From DATAMF01 sp964472565 (GTDB lineage Bacteria > Chloroflexota > Anaerolineae > Aggregatilineales > Aggregatilineaceae), in assembly GCA_964472565.1 (NCBI GenBank), contig CAYYNB010000275.1, forward strand, positions 1 through 5,081: a stretch of DNA of 5,081 bases. The letters run 5' to 3'. Below, piece after piece: positions 1 through 3,003 of the stretch. Numbering within the stretch: position 1 is the first letter of the stretch; every line of letters starts with the position of its first letter. Below the pieces are notes generated by a model. It saw only the letters and a list, made by a program, of their open reading frames with translations, was not told where the DNA came from and made no database searches. A program made the translations under genes and the position numbers.

Positions 1-54
1 TAACATGCGGCCCTGTCAAGGCCGAGATCGCGGGTTCGAATCCCGTCGCTCCCG
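1..54 (+). tRNA. tRNA-Asp (GTC), 5' end cut off by window edge
   Basis: This is the 3' portion of an aspartate tRNA gene. The anticodon stem is 8-12 paired with 20-24 (CGGCC/GGCCG), and the 7-base loop at 13-19 (CTGTCAA) puts anticodon GTC at 15-17. The variable region is 25-29. The T stem is 30-34 with 42-46 (one G-T pair), with the conserved TTCGAAT loop at 35-41. The 3' acceptor strand CGCTCCC is at 47-53, followed by discriminator G54, the usual base for Asp. No CCA follows, so it must be added after transcription. The 5' acceptor strand and most of the D arm lie outside the window. The 3' ends of tRNA genes are common targets for integrating elements, which fits the accessory genes downstream. 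Confidence 0.95.
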
Positions 55-81
55 TATCAGACATCATAATACTTCCGTCTG

Positions 82-117
82 GCGTCAAACTAAGTGAGTT
101 TGACGCTTTTCGTTTTT
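82..117 (+). terminator. Intrinsic terminator after tRNA-Asp
   Basis: A perfect 10-bp stem is formed by 82-91 and 97-106 (GCGTCAAACT / AGTTTGACGC) around the 5-base loop AAGTG. It is followed by TTTT at 107-110 and TTTTT at 113-117. This is a standard rho-independent terminator, 27 bases after the tRNA end, and it should separate tRNA transcription from the genes downstream. Confidence 0.9.
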
Positions 118-155
118 CTCCCCCTGCGTCTGACGAAAACAATCCCATAAACGAC

Positions 156-191
156 GACACCCCACCGGGATTAGGCCCCCGATGAGGTGTC
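156..191 (+). other. Stem-loop with 4x4 internal loop, gene-free leader region
   Basis: GACACC at 156-161 pairs with GGTGTC at 186-191, and CGGG at 166-169 pairs with CCCG at 178-181. The two stems are separated by a symmetric 4x4 internal loop. It lies in the 230-base gene-free stretch (118-347) between the tRNA terminator and the first protein gene. No poly-T follows, so it is not an intrinsic terminator. Function is unknown; it could be part of a structured leader RNA or a protein-binding DNA site. Confidence 0.45.
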
Positions 192-199
192 TAGCCACA

Positions 200-257
200 G
201 CGCTGGTCTGAACAGCGCAAGGCTTGAGGTCGATTCTAATCACGTCCTCCCTTGCGC
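200..257 (+). other. Anticodon-arm-like hairpin with competing alternative stem
   Basis: GCGCTG at 200-205 pairs with CAGCGC at 213-218 around a 7-base loop (GTCTGAA), which has the geometry of a tRNA anticodon arm. Bases 215-222 (GCGCAAGG) are also perfectly complementary to 250-257 (CCTTGCGC). That longer pairing would break both this hairpin and the next one (241-281), so the stems are mutually exclusive. Bases 226-251 resemble the 3' end of the tRNA-Asp at the window start. I see no complete cloverleaf. Confidence 0.4.
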
Positions 258-281
258 GCTACCAAAGCTGGGGAGGACGTG
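241..281 (+). repeat. 11-bp perfect inverted repeat
   Basis: CACGTCCTCCC at 241-251 is exactly complementary to GGGAGGACGTG at 271-281, with a 19-base spacer. It sits 66 bases upstream of the first protein gene and has no T-run after it. It could be an operator, a leader-RNA stem or a recombinase/initiator binding site; the sequence alone does not decide. Confidence 0.6.
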
Positions 282-347
282 CTGCTTTCAGTCAGGGATG
301 GGCACCCTACCCAATCAGACGCGATGTATTAGGATGGAGAAACAACG

Positions 348-1259
348 GTGATTGACTCGTTACGGCCCCTTACTCAGGAGCAGCGCCAGGAAGCGCGACA
401 GGCTGCCCAAAATGCGGTGCTTCGTGCCATTGGAGCACGCCCTTCGCGTGAGCAGTTTACGCATCATGCTACCAGTACGTATCCTCCTTCGGTGACCCGG
501 CTGATCAGTGGTCTGTGTATTGTGCTGCTGCTGGCCGCGTTTACCCCTTCCGCTATCCGTCTCTATGTCATTGGTTCTCACACCTTCGGCCAAGCGGTAT
601 CCAACTCAGCTGCGAAAACCTCAGTCGGACTGGCTACTGTTCTTTCTGCCGAAGTCGGTCAGGTGGTCTTCTCCCTGGCCTTAGCTACGCTCGGTACTTC
701 CAGATCGGCCCGCCGCTTGCTCTATGGCTCGATGGGCATTGCCACGATCATCGCGCTCACGGGAAATGTGCAACTCGCCTTGCCCGGTCACGAAAAAAGC
801 CCCTTTGCCTGGCTGGAAGCGGTAGCCCCTCCCCTGCTCGTCCTCTCGACAGCTTATGTTCTTAAGGAGCAACTGCTCGATTCCATCCAGCAGCGCCACG
901 CCAACGAGCGTGCATTCCAGGAAGCGCTGCACGACTGGCAGCTTACCACTCAAGAACCGGAAGCCCACCCGCGCTGGTCGCAGTTCTATGCGAACGCCTT
1001 GCGGGATGCCTTGCGGAAGATGAATGCTCGCCGTCAGGAAGCCCTGCAAGACATGACCATTGCCGACTGGCGAGCAGCAGTCTATCGAGAATTACAGGCA
1101 GAAGAATGGTATGTCACTCCCAAACAAGGCGAACCACAGGCAACCAATGTGGCCGAAGTGCAGCCAGGAGTAGAACTCGTCCCTTTAGCCATCAACACGA
1201 ATGGCAACGGACACATTCACCCCAACGGGAACGGCAGCGCCGGGAAAGGCGGTGTGTAG
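348..1259 (+). CDS. Four-helix membrane protein of unknown function with cytoplasmic helical tail
   Basis: I do not recognise a family for this 303-residue protein. It starts with GTG, supported by GGAG at 336-339 eight bases upstream. Residues 1-50 are polar and rich in Q and R. Four hydrophobic segments follow at about 52-75, 92-116, 123-145 and 153-173. Residues 174-255 look like charged amphipathic helices rich in Q, R, A and E. The end is a Gly/Asn-rich tail (about 283-303) in which NGNG occurs twice. There is no signal-peptide cleavage motif. The layout (four helices plus a soluble tail, next to a relaxase gene) recalls membrane proteins found in conjugative or spread regions of actinobacterial plasmids, but that is analogy only. 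It probably heads the operon with the next two genes: its stop overlaps the following start by one base (TAGTG). Confidence 0.85.
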   Translation: MIDSLRPLTQEQRQEARQAAQNAVLRAIGARPSREQFTHHATSTYPPSVTRLISGLCIVLLLAAFTPSAIRLYVIGSHTFGQAVSNSAAKTSVGLATVLSAEVGQVVFSLALATLGTSRSARRLLYGSMGIATIIALTGNVQLALPGHEKSPFAWLEAVAPPLLVLSTAYVLKEQLLDSIQQRHANERAFQEALHDWQLTTQEPEAHPRWSQFYANALRDALRKMNARRQEALQDMTIADWRAAVYRELQAEEWYVTPKQGEPQATNVAEVQPGVELVPLAINTNGNGHIHPNGNGSAGKGGV

Positions 1260-1408
1260 TGTGTGAGACGATCATTCCATCCCCTGCTGTCCGGGTAGGC
1301 AGACGCCGCCTGTATTGTAGCGATGGGTGCAGACAGAAAGCACACCGCATGCGTCATTCTGAGGAAGCTTCCCTCATTTCGTTACGGTCTCGGTCAAAAA
1401 CTGGCTAA
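1259..1408 (+). CDS. Small zinc-ribbon protein (start uncertain)
   Basis: The reading frame holds CVVC-x(15)-YCSDGCRQKAHR, matching the small-protein pattern CxxC...RRRYCS-x2-CRQ-A-R seen in many short zinc-ribbon proteins of bacteria and their mobile elements. The cysteine pairs would bind one zinc ion; the basic RRR and CRQKAHRMRH segments suggest nucleic-acid contact. The given start is GTG 1259, with a GGGAAAGG ribosome site at 1242-1249 and a TAGTG overlap with the preceding stop, suggesting translational coupling. It gives 49 residues. However, the first cysteine of the CxxC pair (codon 1253-1255) lies upstream of this GTG. The only in-frame ATG that would keep it is at 1106, deep inside the membrane-protein gene and without a good ribosome site. 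The gene is probably real; its true N-terminus is not settled. Confidence 0.6.
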   Translation: MCETIIPSPAVRVGRRRLYCSDGCRQKAHRMRHSEEASLISLRSRSKTG

Positions 1409-1426
1409 ACAACAAAGGGTGTGCAG

Positions 1427-2125
1427 ATGAGTAAACCGGTAGTCATTCCGAATTGGAAGTATCAGAAACCGAGCAAAGGTGGATATCGCGGATTGAAGAA
1501 GCTGCTGAAGTACGTGTCGTATCGCGAGTGTCCAGATCATCGCTCGCTGGAACTTGACGAGCGCTGGACTAACTGCGGTTTGGGAGAGAATTGGCGCGAA
1601 GTCTACGACAACTGCGCGGTACTTGCCAACCAGTATGTGCTGGCGCATCACCTGGTGATTGCTCCAGACCCGGCCCTAATGGCGCTTGTACCGGAAGACC
1701 AGCGACACGAGCTCGTCCGGGAACTGACAGAACGAGTGGTGGATGGTTGGCATGACGGGCGAGGCCTGCCGGTCGCTGAGTATTCCTATGTGCTGCACGA
1801 CCGAGATACGACCGACTACGGTTTACAGAATCTGCACACCCACGTTTTCATCGCGGGGACCTTCGAGAACGAAGCAGGCGAACGCGACTCACGCCGTGTC
1901 TTGCGTGAGCAGGTCTGCGCCGATCGCGGTGGTCCGGAACGGGAAGATAACCTGCATCACGTTGCCAGGCAGAAATTCGAACTGCTGTTAGATCGCACGC
2001 TGGGTCCTGCCTGGCGCATCGAACGCGAACGACAGCTTCAACTGGAGGCAGAACAGGAGACAACACTAGACAATGATTTGGAAGTTTCCGTCCGTAAGAC
2101 AACTGATTGGGAGATTGACCTGTGA
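1427..2125 (+). CDS. Compact relaxase-like mobilization protein
   Basis: This 232-residue protein resembles the nuclease domain of MOB relaxases, which nick one strand at a transfer origin and stay bound to the 5' end. Visible motifs are: candidate catalytic tyrosines Y29 and Y32 in KLLKYVSYRE; a HHLVIAPDP segment (H74, H75) matching the 'HhvlSfpP' region; and a metal-binding three-histidine motif, H124-D125...NLH137-T-H139-VFIAG. The C-terminus (about 185-232) is charged and has no helicase or primase domain, so this is short for a relaxase. ATG 1427 is preferred to GTG 1421 because AAAGGG at 1414-1419 lies 7 bases from the ATG but only 1 from the GTG. It follows the zinc-ribbon gene by 18 bases. 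A DNA-binding protein gene and a hairpin-rich region lie directly downstream, as expected of a mobilization locus. The histidine spacing is wider than in classical MobA, so the subfamily is uncertain. Confidence 0.65.
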   Translation: MSKPVVIPNWKYQKPSKGGYRGLKKLLKYVSYRECPDHRSLELDERWTNCGLGENWREVYDNCAVLANQYVLAHHLVIAPDPALMALVPEDQRHELVRELTERVVDGWHDGRGLPVAEYSYVLHDRDTTDYGLQNLHTHVFIAGTFENEAGERDSRRVLREQVCADRGGPEREDNLHHVARQKFELLLDRTLGPAWRIERERQLQLEAEQETTLDNDLEVSVRKTTDWEIDL

Positions 2126-2153
2126 CCGGCGATCAGGTTGTCTTACATCTCCC
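2094..2153 (+). repeat. Two interleaved inverted repeats across the relaxase stop codon
   Basis: GTAAGACAAC at 2094-2103 is exactly complementary to GTTGTCTTAC at 2137-2146. GGGAGAT at 2109-2115 is exactly complementary to ATCTCCC at 2147-2153. The order is A-B-A'-B' with A' and B' touching. The second arms also overlap a third small hairpin, 2132-2137 with 2152-2157 (ATCAGG/CCTGAT). Inverted repeats beside a relaxase gene are typical of transfer origins; no known nic consensus could be recognised. Confidence 0.5.
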
Positions 2154-2163
2154 TGATAACGAC

Positions 2164-2201
2164 CGCTCGCGGTGTAGTGCGAGCGCCATCGAGGCGCTCG
2201 C
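2164..2201 (+). other. Two-state hairpin: shared middle arm
   Basis: The middle segment GCGAGCG at 2179-2185 can pair upstream with CGCTCGC at 2164-2170 (7 bp, 8-base loop). Extended to 2179-2187, it can instead pair downstream with GGCGCTCGC at 2193-2201 (9 bp, 5-base loop ATCGA). Both pairings are perfect and exclude each other. The two flanking arms also form an imperfect direct repeat, CGCTCGCGGTGT and CGCTCGCGAGTGT. Confidence 0.6.
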
Positions 2202-2262
2202 GAGTGTCCCGGCCCATTGTCTTGCGCTGCAAGAAGGGCCTCGGCGGGTGGCCGGGACACTC
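2202..2262 (+). repeat. 13-bp perfect stem, longest of the array
   Basis: GAGTGTCCCGGCC at 2202-2214 pairs exactly with GGCCGGGACACTC at 2250-2262. The 35-base interior holds a small hairpin, CTTGC 2221-2225 with GCAAG 2229-2233. An alternative inner stem, GGCCC 2211-2215 with GGGCC 2236-2240, would stack near that hairpin and compete with the inner end of the long stem. Confidence 0.7.
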
Positions 2263-2303
2263 CACCCACTGTTCGCAGGGGTGGCGAGTTTAATGAACTC
2301 GCC
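2262..2303 (+). repeat. Two abutting hairpins, the first with a TTCG tetraloop
   Basis: First hairpin: CCACCC 2262-2267, a bulged A2268 and CTG 2269-2271 pair with CAG 2276-2278 and GGGTGG 2279-2284 around the four-base loop TTCG. Second hairpin: GGCGAGTT 2283-2290 pairs with AACTCGCC 2296-2303 around TAATG. They share two bases (2283-2284), so they would stack end to end or compete slightly. UUCG loops are typical of stable RNA hairpins, which mildly favours an RNA role. Confidence 0.6.
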
Positions 2304-2327
2304 CTTCACACGCCAGGGGGGCTTAGC

Positions 2328-2349
2328 GCGACGCGCCGTAACGCGTCGC
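2328..2349 (+). repeat. 8-bp perfect hairpin
   Basis: GCGACGCG at 2328-2335 pairs exactly with CGCGTCGC at 2342-2349 around the loop CCGTAA. It is separated from the previous hairpin by a 24-base single-stranded-looking spacer with a run of six G (2316-2321). Confidence 0.6.
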
Positions 2350-2350
2350 A

Positions 2351-2411
2351 CCGGAGTCTGCGCGGCTCACGCCGCTTGCTCCGGCAGCCGTGTCGCTGCT
2401 CAGCGCACGGC
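2351..2411 (+). repeat. Two composite hairpins ending the array
   Basis: First: CCGGAG 2351-2356 with CTCCGG 2379-2384, enclosing GCGGC 2362-2366 with GCCGC 2371-2375 and the loop TCAC. Second: GCCGTG 2387-2392 with CACGGC 2406-2411, enclosing CGCT 2394-2397 with AGCG 2402-2405 and the loop GCTC, with one bulged T2393. The array then stops. Bases 2412-2451 look unstructured and carry the AGGAG ribosome site of the next gene at 2438-2442. Confidence 0.55.
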
Positions 2412-2451
2412 CAAACGACCGTCCATTTCCATCACACAGGAGTGATTTTCA

Positions 2452-2871
2452 ATGTCCGGCAGAACACCACCGTCTTACGACCACCGGCTCAGCGTGAATA
2501 TCACACGCCAGATGTACGACCGGTTGGCCCAGATCGCCAGTACGCGCGACGAAGCGATCTCGGAAATTGCGCGCGAAGCGTTCCGAGCTTTTCTCGATGA
2601 TCAGGAAGACCTGATCGCCAGCCGTAAGCATTTCACCAGATCGTTCCAGCGCAGACTGGATCACACCGACTGGCAGTTGTCTGTCTTGCTGCAACTGGTC
2701 AGCTTTCTGACATCGCAGGTGATGACCGTATTCAACGAACAGGCCATCGCACCCGAGAGCGTCTTTCAGTTCATGCTCGAAAAGGTTGCAGAAAACGACT
2801 GGCAAGACGCACTGCACAATGCCCGCAGCAAAGAAAGGAGAAAAGTGGCGGAAAAACCAACCGCCAGTTGA
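2452..2871 (+). CDS. Ribbon-helix-helix DNA-binding protein, MobC/CopG-like
   Basis: The protein has 139 residues; start ATG 2452 is set by AGGAG at 2438-2442 with 9 bases spacing. Residues about 11-47 (RLSVNITRQMYDRLAQIA, then TRDEAISEIAREAFRAFLD) fit a ribbon-helix-helix fold: a short strand with alternating residues (RLSVNIT) followed by two helices. Such proteins bind DNA as dimers. Residues 48-125 are predicted helical, with a hydrophobic stretch (LSVLLQLVSFLTSQVM) that could serve oligomerisation, and the tail is basic. Its position after a relaxase gene and directly downstream of the hairpin array suggests a relaxosome accessory protein or a copy-number/transcription regulator binding nearby inverted repeats. 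The MobC role is inferred from context; the fold is the firmer claim. Confidence 0.75.
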   Translation: MSGRTPPSYDHRLSVNITRQMYDRLAQIASTRDEAISEIAREAFRAFLDDQEDLIASRKHFTRSFQRRLDHTDWQLSVLLQLVSFLTSQVMTVFNEQAIAPESVFQFMLEKVAENDWQDALHNARSKERRKVAEKPTAS

Positions 2872-2892
2872 GGTAACCGGCGGCAGGGGCGG

Positions 2893-2936
2893 GATGGTGT
2901 ATTCCCAAAAGCGTGACAACTTCAGGATACACCATC
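2893..2936 (+). repeat. 12-bp inverted repeat between the RHH and prim-pol genes
   Basis: GATGGTGTAT at 2893-2902 is exactly complementary to ATACACCATC at 2927-2936. After a bulged T2903, CC 2904-2905 also pairs with GG 2925-2926. The loop is 19 bases. No T-run follows. It lies 67 bases before the prim-pol start, so it is a candidate operator for the upstream ribbon-helix-helix protein or an initiator binding site. Confidence 0.5.
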
Positions 2937-2958
2937 TTCGCTGCTCCGTCCACATTTA

Positions 2959-2975
2959 TCGAACCCGCGATCTCG
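2959..2975 (-). repeat. 17-base exact inverted copy of tRNA-Asp variable/T-arm region
   Basis: Bases 2959-2975 (TCGAACCCGCGATCTCG) are the exact reverse complement of tRNA-Asp bases 23-39. The match covers the end of the anticodon stem, the variable loop, the 5' T stem and the start of the T loop, and stops at both ends. No tRNA arm structure surrounds it. It lies 13 bases before the prim-pol ribosome site, so the prim-pol leader RNA would be antisense to the tRNA. Confidence 0.7.
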
Positions 2976-3003
2976 CGATTCATAACATAAGGAGCAAAAC
3001 CCG

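Larger units (their letters stand above)
2132..2411 (+). other. Dense hairpin array, candidate transfer/replication origin or structured RNA
   Basis: This gene-free stretch (2126-2451) is almost continuously self-complementary. In order it holds: 2132-2137/2152-2157; 2164-2170/2179-2185 or 2179-2187/2193-2201; 2202-2214/2250-2262 with an inner hairpin; 2262-2267 plus 2269-2271 with 2276-2284; 2283-2290/2296-2303; 2328-2335/2342-2349; 2351-2356/2379-2384 with inner 2362-2366/2371-2375; and 2387-2392/2406-2411 with inner 2394-2397/2402-2405. Neighbouring stems abut with no spacer from 2179 to 2303. No poly-T follows any stem. The place between a relaxase gene and a ribbon-helix-helix protein gene suggests an origin of transfer or a single-strand origin; a cis-acting or free structured RNA is the main alternative. 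Confidence 0.6.

Noticed and set aside
200..251. Functional tRNA-Gln (CTG) suggested by the 7-base anticodon-like loop
   Set aside because: No T stem can form around the TTCTAAT loop (three mismatches), no D arm is evident, and no 5' partner for an acceptor stem exists upstream.
1106..1256. Programmed -1 frameshift joining the membrane protein to the zinc ribbon
   Set aside because: CCCAAAC (1119-1125) and GGGAAAG (1242-1248) look slippery, but neither is in the X-XXY-YYZ phase of the upstream frame, so canonical slippage is not supported.
2122..2445. 107-codon plus-strand reading frame starting with GTG that overlaps the relaxase stop by 4 bases
   Set aside because: The overlap looks like coupling, but the product is a low-complexity Ala/Arg/Ser mix without domain features. 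It runs exactly over the hairpin array, where several frames on both strands are open because of high GC. I keep the region as non-coding, with some doubt.
2861..2883. Hairpin at the RHH stop codon (CCGCC/GGCGG with GTT/AAC) as a terminator
   Set aside because: It contains an A-C mismatch and is followed by G-rich sequence, not by T residues.
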